From Helicostylum pulchrum (lineage: Eukaryota; Mucoromycota; Mucoromycetes; Mucorales; Mucoraceae): DNA of 64,000 nt. Location: positions 496,001-560,000 of the forward strand of contig JAIXMO010000010.1 of the NCBI GenBank assembly GCA_025677825.1, written 5' to 3'. Made by a program: the position numbers and the translations under genes. The notes below the pieces were generated by a model, which was given only the letters and a program-made list of their open reading frames with translations, was not told where the DNA came from and searched no databases. Shown one piece after another: positions 12,868 to 26,300 of this stretch. The stretch's first letter is position 1; each line of letters opens with the position of its first letter.

Positions 12868-13935
12868 ATGGGTAAGATAGCAACAACCATACATCCATCC
12901 ATCATGTATATTAATTTATATCTACATTATAGGTATTAGTCGTGACTCCAGGCACAAACGTTCGTAAGTACATTTTGACATGTCAATTTAATGCCCTCAT
13001 GTCCTAAACACCAAACACTTTCTTTTTTTTTACAGCGAAACCGGTGCTAGACGTGATCAATATAGAAAGAAGAGAAAGTAAGCTTCGATAAAATTCTCTT
13101 TAATGTTCAACTTTGTATAAATTTGGGACCGAAACAAAAAAAAAAGAGTAACGGGGGAAACGAACATGGACATACTATGGACCTTTTTTGTTATCTCGAA
13201 ACTTTTTGACAGAATGGCCCCCACCCTTTATGTATAAAACTCGAACGAGACTTCTCTCCCAAATTTTACATTTTTGACATTACTGAGAAAAAAATAATTT
13301 TGGTCGAATAAGAGAAAACTCAACGATATTTTTTTTAGGTTCGAGTTAGGTCGTCAATCAGCCAACACCAAGCTTGGTGCCAAGCGTATTCATCTTGTCC
13401 GTGTTCGTGGTGGTAACTTCAAGCGTCGTGCTCTTCGTTTGGAAAGTGGTAACTTCTCTTGGGGTTCTGAGGGTATTGCCCGCAAGACTCGTCTCTTGAC
13501 CGTTATCTATAACTCTTCCAACAACGAATTGGTTCGTACCAACACTCTTGTTAAGAACGCTGTTATCCAAATTGATGCCACTCCTTTCCGTCAATGGTAT
13601 GAATCTCATTATGCTATTGCTCTCGGTAAGCCCAAGACTGGTGAAGCTGCTGTAAGTACACAAAAATTATAAAATAAGGGATTGATTTGTAATTGACTTT
13701 ATTTTTGAATTATTAGCCTGTCGCTGCTGAAAAGAAGTCCAACAGTGTTGAAAAGAAGATTGCCGCTCGTGCTGCTACCTCTGGTATTGATTCTCTCTTG
13801 AACGATCAATTCAACGCTGGTCGTCTTTATGCTGTCGTCTCTTCTCGTCCCGGCCAATCCGGTCGTTGTGATGGTTATATTCTCGAGGGTAAGGAACTTG
13901 AATTCTACCTCCGTAAGATGAAGTCCAAGAAGTAA
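12868..13935 (+). CDS. RPS8: 40S ribosomal protein eS8 (RPS8)
   Basis: Structural protein of the small ribosomal subunit. Exons are 12868-12871, 12933-12963, 13036-13077, 13339-13651 and 13717-13935, giving 202 residues, the normal fungal length. The start [20 protein letters not shown] and the motif KKRKFELGR are diagnostic. The first exon holds only ATGG, a common arrangement in ribosomal protein genes. Intron 3 is long for this window (261 bp); I looked for an intronic snoRNA and found no convincing C/D or H/ACA boxes. It converges on the Crt10-like gene, 148 bp apart. Confidence 0.97.
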
Positions 13936-14083
13936 ATTACTTCATTGATTTCAAACAAAATCCAATTGATGATAATCTTTTTTTTTATTACCATTATTTG
14001 AATATTAATAAAAAAATATATATAGAAACACAATTTTTTTTTTTTCGTTTATTATATGTCAGTTAGATAATGGAATAGTTTGA

Positions 14084-16384
14084 TTACAAGATGAAATTTT
14101 CGACCAACAGATCAGAATCGTTACGAGAGATAGTATATCCCAAGACATTACCACTATAGTAGAATAGAAAGATCTGATACGTGACAGGAGTGAACCTTTC
14201 CGATTCAATCTTTTTTACCGTCATACCTGTAGAAGAGAAAATTACAACGTATTAAAAAAAGAGTAATCCAAAAAGTCGAATACTTACCGTAAAGAGGAGT
14301 CGATTGAAGTACACTGGTTGGTAGATAATACTCGTTATTAAACATACAAGCTTGATCTCCACCTTCAAACTCAACCTGCAACACTCTCATTAAAGCCACA
14401 GTTCCTTTTTGACTTGCCGCAACATACAACTCCAATTCTGGTAACCATTCTACCATATTAATACGATCCAAAACACTCAGCAGTTGGTCTGATCTAACGT
14501 CTACTTTGTTAATCATATTATGTTCGGCTCTAATACGACCCATTTTTGGTTTACTGGTACTCATCATCGCCACATCTTTACCAGTGCTGATCATTAAATA
14601 CTCTCCCAATGTATTAGACGGTATTTCGATTTCACTTCTATCCAATTCCTCTATTTTACCAGTGTCACGAGATCTAACGACATTTGGAATACAATAGGAC
14701 GGTGACCCAGAAATAGAACTTGTGCTAACTTCACCAGAATTTGACTGGCCACTATTACTATCTGCATGATTTTCAGCGGTGGACATACTTTCATCTATGG
14801 AACTATTTTGCATTTCTGAAACAATTTCATCGCCCCATCCATCTCTAGTGCTTTCAACAATAGCTGCATCACCATCGTGTGTTGCCACACGCTCACCTTC
14901 TAAATTGATAATAGCAGGAGACCATCCTATTTGGGAAGGTGATATGTGATTACTGCCAGTCCATAATTCATATCCAGTTTCATCGTTCTCTGCAGCATCT
15001 CCAAAATAATCTTCTTGTTCTATAGTTTCTAGACTTTCATCATTGGTATTTGAGTCACTGGATTGTTGAATAGGTTCATCTGATCCTTGATTTATCTCTC
15101 GTAATCGTTGGTTAACAGCATTTTCAAACGCGAGTTCATGTTGAATAACGCCGTCAATACTTTCGGTGTTACTGTATTCAGTTACAGGCAATTCAGTCTC
15201 TGAATCACTACTACGTGTGTTATTTAAAATTCTGCTTGGGATTTCTCCATGGTTATAGGTATAATCGTCTTCTTGTCTTTGACGTTCGAATACTTCTTCC
15301 ATAAAGTCTTCTTCCTCTTGTAATAGTGAGTTGTCCCAGACAGTATCATCGACATCGCCCATCTCGTATATTTCAAAATCCAGGTCTTCCTCCTCTAGAT
15401 CATACATGTTAGATACATTAACTGGGAATACAGGACGTACGGCCGAATGGCGTATCCCTAAATTATTTAATGAAGTTGATCGTCCTTTGTAAATTCTTTG
15501 CATAAAAGCTTTTCCAACTATGTTATCCGTACAAGCAGCATACGTAAAATGCCCTGGTTTAATAAACTTAACAGACCAACACCTGTTTTATATATATATA
15601 TCTCGATATTAGCGCATCTCGTATAAAATATATGTATATATCGTTCTTACCAAGAGTCATGAGGTGTATCCCGTCTATCAACAATTTTCGTTTGCGTAAC
15701 AGCTTGTTGGGTAGTGATATCCCAAATTCTACAAGTTTGATCGATCGAAGCACTAGCAATATACTGACCTGTTTCGTTAAAATCGATATTTGGAATATTA
15801 TTATCATGTCCTATCAACTCTATTTTTGTTTCTGTTCCCAACATATTGCTCGAATCTCTTTTACTTTTTCGAGAACCAAAAATTGGGTTTGATTTAGTCA
15901 TTTCAAGAATATTGTATACGGATATTATCCAATTATTTGCTGAAACAGCAATTAAACCTTGATCTGCATGAATAGCAATACCCCATGTAGCTTCTCCATT
16001 ACTAAGAAAAACAATTTAATAAATTGACATCTTTTTTTCTTCTTCGTCTTCTTTCTTGCTTACTTTATCACCAAAGGAGGTTCGTCTAAATTTTCAGTTC
16101 TCCAAATACATACTTCTCCATTCTCAGATGCTGTAACCAACACTTCTTTCTCCAAAAGTCTACCTACTTTAATAGAATTGATAATAAAGGGCTATACACA
16201 CCATATGAATATCAAAACTTTCTTTAAAAAAATCCCCTTTCGTTTTTATATATACCGATTCAGATCCTCCACCAGTTTGTCGAGCATGAGGACTAACGAG
16301 AACTTTCATAGTTTCTTTAAACGGTGAAAAAATTGTATCGAGCGTATATACGTTGACTCTATAGTTCATGGCTTTTTTTTTCAT
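14084..16384 (-). CDS. Crt10-like WD40-repeat protein
   Basis: Exons 16384-16256, 16191-16064, 16001-15651, 15582-14288 and 14226-14084 give 681 residues. WD-type motifs are seen early (VTASENGEVCIWR; GHDNNIPNIDF followed by IASASIDQTCRIWD), then a long acidic, Ser/Asn-rich low-complexity segment, then a C-terminal block with WLPELELYVAASQKGTVAL. This order fits the fungal Crt10 family, whose yeast member is linked to transcriptional control of ribonucleotide reductase genes. The true N-terminus is uncertain: a possible splice acceptor just inside the chosen start (CTATAG before GTCAACGTATATACG) and a short coding-like stretch near 16490 suggest an upstream exon. A generic WD40 scaffold remains possible. 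Confidence 0.7.
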
Positions 16385-17317
16385 GAGTGTTAAAAAAAAT
16401 TATAATCGTGCTTTATCGATACATGTATATTCTTCTAATCTTTACCTACAAAGAAAGTACATGGGATCTCGTTACTTGTGGCGCATAAATTCATTCTCTA
16501 AAGTCAAAAAGTCAGTAAACTTTCTCTTTTTTTCTGAAGCTTTTTTTTTTTACCCATAACATAGCTGCGGTTAGGTTAATAGTATTGGTATTTTGAATAA
16601 CAGACACCTATCTGTCTTGTTAGGTATCTACAGCAAGGAAAAAAACAACGGTATCGTATTAAACTCACGTTTAAAAGGCTGTAATCTCCTAGAACTTTAT
16701 CTATAGGTTTATCCATATTTTATGTTTATTTTCTAAGCTTTATCGAAAATAATAAAAAAAAGAAAAGGACGTTTTTTAAAAAAAAAATGATTCGGGCTTA
16801 AAAGTGTAGACCTGATAATATATCTCGAATAATTGGTTAACACTGCAATCTCAGCTTTTATCATGTCAATAAAGTTTAATTAAGCATGTTGGCGCGTAAA
16901 GAGTTATATTACAGGTTTTTATCTCGTTATGATACCAAAATAGAGGTAGAAAACGCAGCATACATGAGTGGACTAGATGCATATAAATTTATAACATTAT
17001 ATAAAGTGTATTTTAGGATTAGCTTTACATTATGATAAAATATTTGGATGTACATTAGTTGAACTTGCGGAAATGTGGTTTGATGCGAAAAACAAAACAG
17101 CTTCCGGTAGTACACGATTTATTTTTTCCCTTCGCTGGATCGAAATATGTAAATTACCAACCTGTTTTTTTTTGTTTTTGACAGGAAGCCCCCCTCCCAT
17201 TCAGTCCTATTTATGTATTATTTTAAGACAAGGGGTGTTTGTTTTGTACATGTATTTTTTTATTATTATTAATTTACAATGATAAAAAGAAAAAGCTAAT
17301 GAAATAGATTTTTTTTT
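16385..17317. other. Intergenic, promoter of the Crt10-like gene and 3' flank of OPRT
   Basis: AT-rich with no supported gene. A possible upstream coding exon of the Crt10-like gene (starting MNLCATSNEIPCTFF on the minus strand near 16490) is the only coding-like piece. Confidence 0.45.
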
Positions 17318-17974
17318 TTAATCTCTCTTGATACCATATTGAGCCTTATACTCCTTCATCATCTTGAGTTCGTTTTCATAAGTACCCTTCTCTTCCATGA
17401 ACTCCATAATATGATCCATAGAAATAATAGCACGAACTTGAACCTTATTCTTTTCCTCGACGGCTTGAATAGCGCTCTTTCCGGAACCATCAGGAGCGAT
17501 TTCAGCGCGGTCAACAGCGACAAGGACACCAGCAAGTTCGGCATTGTTTTGCTTGATAATCTCGATAGATTCGTTAATAGCAGTACCAGCAGTAATAACA
17601 TCATCAACAACAACAATCTTTCCCTTCAAAGGAGTACCGACAATGTTACCTCCTTCACCGTGATCCTTCTTTTCCTTACGGTTGAAAGAGTAAGGTGCGT
17701 CCTTGTTATAGTCGTTAGAAAGAGCTAAAGCGGTGGCACAAACAAGAGGGACACCCTTATAAGCGGGACCGAAAAGAACATCATACTCGAAGGCAGCATC
17801 TTCAAGAGCAGCAGCGTAGAATTTACCGATAGCACCCAAGGTCTTACCACTGTTGAACAAACCAGCGTTAAAGAAGTAAGGTGAAGTACGACCGGACTTA
17901 AGATGGAAAGATCCAAACTTTAATACTTCATTCTTGAGAGCAAACTCGATAAACTCACGTTGATAGGTCTTCAT
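17318..17974 (-). CDS. ura5: Orotate phosphoribosyltransferase
   Basis: Converts orotate and PRPP to orotidine 5'-monophosphate in de novo pyrimidine synthesis, acting as a cytosolic dimer. It is a single exon of 218 residues, the normal length for fungal OPRTase. The PRPP-binding signature VVVDDVITAGTA is complete, and the N-terminal FGSFHLKSGRTSPYFFNAG and the flexible loop containing RKEKKDHGEGG are typical. The start at MKTYQREF agrees with family members. Homologues are also called pyrE or pyrF. Confidence 0.96.
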   Translation of the reverse strand: MKTYQREFIEFALKNEVLKFGSFHLKSGRTSPYFFNAGLFNSGKTLGAIGKFYAAALEDAAFEYDVLFGPAYKGVPLVCATALALSNDYNKDAPYSFNRKEKKDHGEGGNIVGTPLKGKIVVVDDVITAGTAINESIEIIKQNNAELAGVLVAVDRAEIAPDGSGKSAIQAVEEKNKVQVRAIISMDHIMEFMEEKGTYENELKMMKEYKAQYGIKRD

Positions 17975-18196
17975 ATTTTATTATTTTATTATTGAAAAAA
18001 AAAAATTAGAAAAAAGAAAAAGAGAAACACAAAATATGCCAAACACGTAATATTCTTATACCGAAAAAAAAAAAAAAAAAAAGTAGATTTCGAATATTCA
18101 ATATCTCCGCTATATGTCTACAAGTGTGACTCTTCGAGACTGTCTATCTTAAATTTTGTACAACTGTTTTGATTTATTTATTTATATATGTATATT

Positions 18197-19477
18197 TTAG
18201 ATTTTAGCTTTGGTATCTTCAGCAATGGTAATATAAGCCTTGCCCTTGTTCTTACCAGCATTAAGGTATTCAACAGCTTTACAAACTTGATCAAGACCCT
18301 TGAATCCACCGTTATCAACGTTAACCTTAAGTTTACCTTCTTGCATAAATTGAATCATCTTGGCCATATGAGCAGGAGCATATTCAAAGTAAGCGAGCAA
18401 GTAGAAACCAGCGACAACACGAGAAGTAGCTAAAAGCTTCAAGGTGTTGACATTGTTACCAGCCAAACCACCAGCTTCACTATAAGTAGAAACGGTTCCA
18501 ATAACAATCAAACGACCACGAGTAGCAAGGTTATCAAGACAGATATCAAAGAAGTTACCACCAACACTTTCATATACAATATCAACACCACGAGGGTATT
18601 CCTTCTTCAAGACAGCGTTAAAGTCTTCAGTCTTATAGTTAATAACTCTATCACAGCCCATTTCCTTAAGCATCTCAACCTTGTCGTCGCTAGAACATGT
18701 ACCGATAACGTGGTTACCTGCTAATTTGGCTAATTGAACGGCGAATTGACCTGTACCACCAGCAGCTTCAGAAGTGAAAGAATGTCGAGTTAGTGTAATC
18801 CTCAGTATAAAAAATATTTTCGTAATATCTTACCGGCAGTTACAAGAATGGTTTCACCTGTAGTCATATGGCCAACGTGAGATAATGCCAACGAAGCAGT
18901 CAAACCAGAAACACTGAGACCGAGTAATTCGGGCTTGGAGCTCTATTATTTTGGGGAGTGTCAGCCACGAATAAAATAAATAAATACATATAAAAACAAG
19001 AGACTTACAGGAACAGAGACGGCTCTGGAAGAATCGATATGAACATATTCGGAGAAAGCACCGAAATAAGAATAGACGACATAGGTACCGACAGTCTTAT
19101 CAGTGACGTTAGAACCAACAGCAACAATTTGACCAAGACCTTCCATACCGACATCGAAAGGACTATAAGGAGTTTAGTTTTTAATGACGAGTGAAATTAA
19201 TAATTAGTAGTACTTACGGCTTAATACCAGGAGTATACTTGGCGTTAGTATAGTTTACTTCAGAGGCGTTAATACCAACATGGATGTTCTTAACAATAAC
19301 CTTGTTAGCATCCAAATTGTTAATCAAGTCTTCATATCTGAACTCGTTGATTCTAGTAACTTTAGAGAAATCATTACCGATTTCAACGGCTTGGATTTTA
19401 CGATAGGTTTGAGGACTATAATTTGATATTAATAAAATAAATAAATGATATATGTATTTAATACTTTACGCGGACAT
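18197..19477 (-). CDS. Zinc-independent MDR-family reductase (ZADH2/PTGR3 or quinone-oxidoreductase-like)
   Basis: Exons 19477-19470, 19415-19218, 19162-19009, 18942-18834 and 18765-18197 give 345 residues. The N-terminal GroES-like half contains NIHVGINASEVNYTNAKY and DVGMEGLGQI. The Rossmann half carries VTAAAGGTGQFAVQLAKLAG and YESVGGNFF, typical of NAD(P)H-dependent enone/quinone reductases of the ZADH2/PTGR3 branch. The catalytic zinc ligands of alcohol dehydrogenases are not evident. The first exon is 8 bp (ATGTCCGC). Substrate is not determinable from sequence; detoxification of reactive carbonyls or quinones is the family theme. Confidence 0.9.
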
Positions 19478-20564
19478 GATAAATATTTAAATAAAGTAAA
19501 GAAGAGAAATAAAAAAAAAAAGCAAAACGATGCACACTATTTATTAAGAGGCATAAGTTTGCGGCTAATGAAACTTTAAATTTCGGTTTGTAATCGAGAA
19601 CGCATTTGGGAACACAAGTCAATCCTAATGAGTAATTTGTATTTCGGACATTGTTTACTTTCCAAAAAAAGGAAAAGACGTACTTTACTTTGCGTTTTGA
19701 TGAATAATCCTACTAGATTACTTTCCTTGTACTTTTTTACTTTTTAAAACAAAAAGATAGACACTACTATACTTATTGTATTGTATTTCAAGTAGTATAT
19801 GACTGTCTTAAGCAACTATAATTCTTTCCTAATTTAAAAGAACTTTATTCTTTAAAATGTCATTAAGTTTTAGTATATGATGAAATAACGCTAAAAACAA
19901 AAGCACACGCAGATCAACAGGTAGTAATCGAATACAATATAATCACACGATTTGGCATTAATGGAATCAAATAGAAACTTCGGAATTGGGTAAATGGTAT
20001 CGTTCTTCTAAATTTCAAAAGAACAATAAAAAAAATACATTCTTAAAATAGGTACCAATGGAAGATCTATAAACATATCCTGAAGGTGTTATAAAGTCAG
20101 TCTCGTTCCATATTCCTCTAAATATGTTCCGAAACTATTTAGCCATTGAGCCCTAAACCCAATAACCGGAAAACTTGGGATACAGGTTTTACTTTAGTTA
20201 AAAAAATACTTCAATCGTAAATTGACAGGTAATGACCGTATAAGTAAATTACTTCGTAGCCGTTTATGAGTATAGAAATAAATAAAGCAACAATTTATTG
20301 CCTACTGTTCTAAATACTCTATTTACTTGGATATAACAATGTAAGAAAAAAGACGGGAATGTGCTCTAAAAGATGCTCCGAGTTGCCATCTAAGAGAATA
20401 TTGATACCCTGAGATAGCACTGTAGCGAAATCTCTATTCAATATTTTACTTTTTTTTTATTCCCCCCTTCCCCTGACTACAGTATTTTATACAATAAAAT
20501 TCCAACCGCTTCCTCTGTAACAGACGCTCAATCTTTATTCATTGACCGAATTGCTCTTACTTAA
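19478..20564. other. Intergenic, no gene seen
   Basis: About 1.1 kb of AT-rich sequence between the reductase promoter and a decayed reading frame. I see no coding or repeat structure that I can support. Confidence 0.5.
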
Positions 20565-21470
20565 ATGGACAGCGAACCTTTGGTAAGTCTCAAATTCGAG
20601 TTTAAGAACCAGCTCCAAGCCCTGTTCGAGACTATTGCTCCTCGTCACGGCCATTGGCTTACGCGTAACCGCGAAGTAAACAAAACTAATACCAGAGCGG
20701 TCGAAGGTCTCTCTGAAGAGGCTATAAACGCGTGTATTTTTCCCAAGAGAGCTTTTACCTTGGTACACGATCGTTCAAGAAGCAGCGTACAAAAAAAGTC
20801 CCGAGTTGCTAAGTCGGCTATTGGTACTGTTAAGAAAATGAGAGTACAAAAAAAAAGTATCAATCAAAGTAAATTGCTTTGTTAAAATTATTAAAATTTC
20901 TTTGTATAATGGTAGTATTAACGTGGTCTATGATTCGAAGCATGTTAATCATGATCCAATAGACGTGAAGGAATTGACTACCTCTTGCTTGCCCAAGGTT
21001 ATCAAAGACTGGATCCAGGAACAGGTGAAGTCAAGACTGCTCTTCGTTTGTCAGAAGACAGCCCAGGTCAGAGAACGTATTTTACACTGTTTCTTTGAGC
21101 CCTTCCGGGTAATTCGTTTAGAAGTGTAGCTGCCCTGATAATTTGATCTTCTACAAGCATATCTTTCTTGTCTCTCGTACTCACTCAATTGCTTATTATG
21201 ATACTACTGCAATCACTCATCGTGTCATCAATGAATCCTCTGATAATATTTCCAATTCAGTCATTGAAGAGAGCTCTAACGATTTACGTGAAATTTTACA
21301 ACAACAAGGACAATTACAACTGGAAACCTAATCCGAGTCCTTAGTCTTTGGAACAAGCTTACGCTGTCCTTGGTGCTCAGATAAAAAACCTCAACAAATC
21401 GAACAACCTTGAGCCAGTAATTCAGGACGTTAAAATAATTACTTCAAAAATATAAAACACTAGACATCCT
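20565..21470 (+). pseudogene. Decayed, unrecognised reading frame
   Basis: Coding-like pieces follow one another in different frames. The first, at 20565-20885, starts MDSEPLVSLKFEFKNQ and is basic. The second, near 20930-21130, contains DVKELTTSCLPKVIKDW. The third, near 21200-21330, contains ITHRVINESSDNISNS and is Asn/Ser/Gln-rich. The fourth, near 21355-21455, contains SLEQAYAVLGAQIKNLN. The breaks do not coincide with convincing introns, so I read this as a degraded gene. It could be a gag-like retrotransposon part or a host gene. Nothing is identified. Confidence 0.4.
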
Positions 21471-21784
21471 TACCAACATCCTCCAAGACAAAGAAAATAA
21501 ATATTTACTTTTTTTTAATTAACTTTCCAAAAAATTTAACTAAATTACAAGATTTTCTTTTTTTAGCACTGTCCTTAAGTTGGAATGGAGGTTTCGCGGA
21601 ACTTATAAGTAGGACGCGCTTTTTTGTGGTTTTACGAAAAAAATATTTTCGTAATTCATTGTGCTCTAATATGTACTATGTACTTTTGTTGGATGACGAC
21701 AACCTTTTACATTTTTATTTTATTTTATAAAACTTTAAAAAAGCTTCCCTTTCTATACGTATTTTTAAAAAAAGAAATAAGAAT

Positions 21785-23218
21785 ATGGCCGAAAATATTC
21801 CACCTTCAAATAGAACGAGTAGTTTGCAACCACCGCCTTTTAAACTAAAAGTAGAAAAGCACAATGAAGTCGGTAGACGAGAGTCAGTTCAAGCGATTGT
21901 TGAACCTAACAATAAAAGAGATCAAGATGCCGCAGACAAAAAAGAAGAAGAGTACGATGAAATGGCCGATCCCAACGACTTGGCAGGCTATCAAAAAATA
22001 AGTAAAATTGGTGAAGGAACTTATGGTGTAGTCTTTAAAGCTCGACAAAAAGAAACGAACAAATTGGTTGCTTTAAAAAAGATACGCTTAAATTTACAGG
22101 AAGGTGTTCCAACGACAACAATACGAGAAGTGGCTATCTTAAAAGAAATGAACCATGAAAATATCGTCAAGTAAATAATTTTACATATTGCAGATCTTTA
22201 ATATTTTGTGCTTATATCTATATATTATATTATATATAATTATTAGACTAATCGATATGATTCAACGGGATGCCACCATTTATTTGGTATTCGAATATTC
22301 TGAAGTGGATTTGAGAAGATATATGGATAAAGTAAAGCGTCCTGGATTAACTGCTGGTCATATCAAAGTAATTTCAATTCATTTTTTTTTTTACTTTTAT
22401 GATTCGCATTACTTACTTGATGTATACTTAGAGCTTTATGCACCAATTACTAAGAGGTTTGCATTATTGCCATGCTCATCGTATATTACATAGAGACTTA
22501 AAGCCTCAGAACTTGCTAATTGATCGCCACGGTAGATTAACAATAGCTGACCTCGGTTTATCTCGAGCTTTTGGCGTACCTATGAGAGCATATACACATC
22601 AAGTGATAACGCTATGGTATAGGGCTCCTGAAATACTGCTAGGTTGTCATCATTATTCCACTGCTGTAGATATGTGGAGTGTAGGCTGTATCATGGCTGA
22701 ACTGATGACATTTTCTCCAATTTTTCCTGGTATGCCGCATTTCTTCTATTATTTTTTTATGCACGCTAATTATTTTAATTGTCAAATAGGTGATTCTCAA
22801 ATCGATGAATTATTTCGTATATTTAGAGTGTTTGGTACTCCTAATGAAGAGATGTGGTCTGGCGTATCTCAATTGCGAGATTATAACCCTAACTTTCCTC
22901 GTAAGTGAAAAACTATTATAAAAACAAAACATGTCTTATCCATTTTCTTATTAGCTTGGAAACCAAGGGATCTTCGGTCATTATTCCAAACAAAATACGC
23001 AAATAATTATTTAGATCTCCCAGACTCTGCGTATGATCTCTTGAGAGTAAACTACTATTTTCGAAAAAAATAATTTACTGTGATAACTTACTGCTTTTTT
23101 TTTCTCTTCTTTATTCGTTTAGTCACTACTCACTTACAATCCGCTTACACGTATATCGGCCATAAGGGCCGAGGAACACCCTTATTTTTTCGATGATATT
23201 ACGATGTTGGAGTTTTAA
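21785..23218 (+). CDS. Divergent cyclin-dependent kinase (CDK1/2-like)
   Basis: Cell-cycle type Ser/Thr kinase. Exons are 21785-22170, 22247-22367, 22432-22729, 22790-22900, 22955-23046 and 23123-23218, giving 367 residues. A 68-residue low-complexity N-terminal extension precedes a complete kinase domain. It has the glycine loop GEGTYG with the inhibitory Thr-Tyr pair, catalytic lysine in [14 protein letters not shown]-loop [15 protein letters not shown], and the C-lobe [17 protein letters not shown]. Two positions are unusual: the cyclin-binding helix reads PTTTIRE (residues 109-115) instead of PSTAIRE, and the DFG motif reads DLG (22549-22557). The kept activation threonine and HRD suggest an active enzyme. 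It is probably a lineage-specific CDK1 paralogue and not the sole CDK1. It converges with the antiporter gene, 153 bp apart. Confidence 0.9.
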
Positions 23219-23371
23219 GTGTACATACCAACGTTATTTATCTTTTCTTTTTCTACCGTATTTTTTATAGAATAAACTTTAGAACTTTTGTAAATAGTAC
23301 AAAAATATTTATTACTTGAATATTTATAATATATATGTATATGAATTGTGGAATTAAGAAGAAAAAAAAAA

Positions 23372-26300
23372 TTAAACATCAGTAACAGGATGATAATCAG
23401 ATGCTTGAATTACAACAAGACTGGCTAAAGTTCCAGCTGACAAAATCTGATAAGCGGTATTGCCCAAAGCGGATTTGAAGCCTCTACTATAAACAGGAGT
23501 AACGTCTAAAGGTGTTGGAGTATAAGCTGGTACATTATCACTAGAGACAATTGATCTGCCCAAAAGTACCAAATCATTCTTGGCTAATGGCTTAGCAAGA
23601 CTATCGAGCACGTTAGTATATTCTGTTTGCTGCGTCTGGTATACGGATCGAAGTAAAACGTTGCTAGTCTCTGTACTCGAAAACAAAGTACTCAAGAGAG
23701 CATTATCTGTGCAATCTTGCGCATTAAAACTATTTAGAACATTTTGAATCGATTCTGAAGAAGCATACATATCGCTTGATTCACCTACAATAGGTTTGAG
23801 AACCAGTACCTCAGCTTGGCCATACATTTGAAGACGAAGAGCAAATATTAAAGCAGCACGATCATCTGGTCCTCCATTAGTAAATGGAACGATGATTTGG
23901 AAATTATTTTGTAGATGTTTTTCATCTTGAACATGACCAAATCCTTTATCAATAAACAAACCAACTGTGCAGCGTCTAATTGAAAAGGCATTTGTAGCAA
24001 AATCAGCATCTGAAACTTGGTAAGGAGTCAAATCACCAATTTGGTCCATTGGATTGATTTCTTGTTGTTGTTGAACATGTCCAGCTGCACTGATCCAAGG
24101 TAACAATATCATATCAGCAGATACCCTTTCTCCATAATCGGCAACCGTTGAAATAAAATCAGAAGGTACGCGAAAATCAAGACGTGTCTGTAATGATTCG
24201 ATACCAATTAAACTTGTAAATGTCCTCAAAACATTCAGCACCGGATCTTGTTTTTGTGTTTCACGGAGATCTTGGATACGCATCACGTCAGAGGATCGTT
24301 GCGTCAATTCCAATAGACGAACTGCGTGGATATCAAGCCTGTTCTTACTAAACTTTCTGGTCGCGCCTGAATCTTCTTTTAATAAACGAATCAATGCCAT
24401 CATGGAAGGTACATGATCAATTCGGTTCAGCATGGTGACAAGACTAAAGTAGCTCTCAGGCTCTATTTTAGAAATATTAACAACACTAGCATCCGTCTTT
24501 TCAGCAAATTCTCCTTCATAAATTCCTTCACTCTCCATCGCTTCAGCAGTTTCCTTTTGATACCATTCGGGATAAAGCCAAAGGACCATAGGCGTTGTCA
24601 TAAAAGTAGTTACTAATGCCATTACTACCATAATAACGAATACTAATAAAAAAAAGGCGAAATAAATAAGATGTCTCTACATGATGCATATGTCAACCTA
24701 CTCTGATCATTTAATACACCAGCGTCGTGACCTATATTCAATACAATCAATTCCACCAATCTAGAAAATAAATGCATTTGCGTCATTTTAGATATTTGTG
24801 GTGTAACATAAAAGTCATTAGACCAAAATAAAGTTGTTTTTACAACTTTAATTTTGATACACAATGGTAGCACACATACCCTTTGCAACTCATCAATACG
24901 CCAACCGTAAAAGATTCACGTGTTGTCATGCCCGTAAGTTTGGCTGCACCGGTACAGCCCACAATTTTACCAAAGCATGCAATAAAGATAACTAAAATAA
25001 CATAGCCCCAAACTGTACCAGAGTTTAACAAACCGATTTGTGTTTTTAAACCGGATAGCGTAAAATACTATTTGTTTACAAAACAAAAAATAAGCATTTA
25101 TATAATCGATGCATCTTTTTTTTTGATAAACTTACTAATGGCAAAAATATAATATTCACTAAATCTTCAATCTTTTCTGTAATCTTGATAGATAAATCAT
25201 GCTCGTGAGGAACGATTAATCCCGCAATAAAGCCTCCAAAAATAGCATGGATACCAACTGTATATGTATATAAATTGATTATTATTTTATAAAATAAGCT
25301 TTTTTTTTTTTTGTATATACTCACGAATACTAGTGACAAAAGAACAAATCAAGACAATCATTAATGTAACAAGCATCAAAAATGGAGTCGGCCCGTCCAC
25401 AAAAGAGTTAGTGCGAACACACAATTTGTAGTATAATGGTCCAATTGCAAACACTACAAAAAGTGCAAATCCCATACCGGATAAAAATACATATAATGCT
25501 TCAAGTCCACCTGTCGAATTTAATAATGCAACCACAAGCGCAAGTAAAACCCTAAATATAAAACATTCACGTAAATAAAAAAAAATCTTTTTTTTTGATA
25601 TATGTACTTGCCATGCTACACAATCATTCAATAGACCCGCTGACATGGTGATCACTCCAACTCTTGTCCGAAGTAGTTTAAGTTCCGCCAAAATACGCGC
25701 TAACACAGGAAATGCCTATTCAAACCAAATAAATAAAAAAATAGAATAAAAAGCAAGATAAATGGATGTACTTACAGTGATAGCCATAGCAACACCTAAG
25801 AACAATACAAAACTAGAAAACGAAATACTATTATCATTTTGAACCTTATAAAGTCCAACACTAACAGCAGCACCAAGACCAAACGGTAAAGCCATACCAG
25901 CAAATGCAATAGACACACTTTGCTTCCAATCTCTCTTTACAATTCTTAAGTCGACTTCAAGTCCAACCTGAAACAAAAAGAAGATCAGTCCTAGTGTAGC
26001 AACCAAGTTTAAAAAGGGTAAAGAAGCTTTAGGAAAAATTGTTTCTTGAAAGTGAGGGATACGTCCCATCACCGTAGGGCCCAAAATAATACCAGCAATA
26101 ACTAAGCACAATAGTTTTTTTTGTTTGTAAATCTGTTTTTTTTTCTATCCTTTATCGCCACTTACCTTCAGCAATAACACGAGGTTGACGAAGATACCCT
26201 AAAGGTACTGCCAATACTCTACAGAATATTAAAATAATAGCAACCTAAACATATATGCACAATTTTTAGTCTACATATATTTTTTTAAAAAAGTAAAAAC

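Noticed and set aside
13078..13338. Intronic snoRNA in the 261-bp RPS8 intron
   Set aside because: No convincing C and D boxes or H/ACA hairpins could be seen; only intron length and host gene type suggested it.
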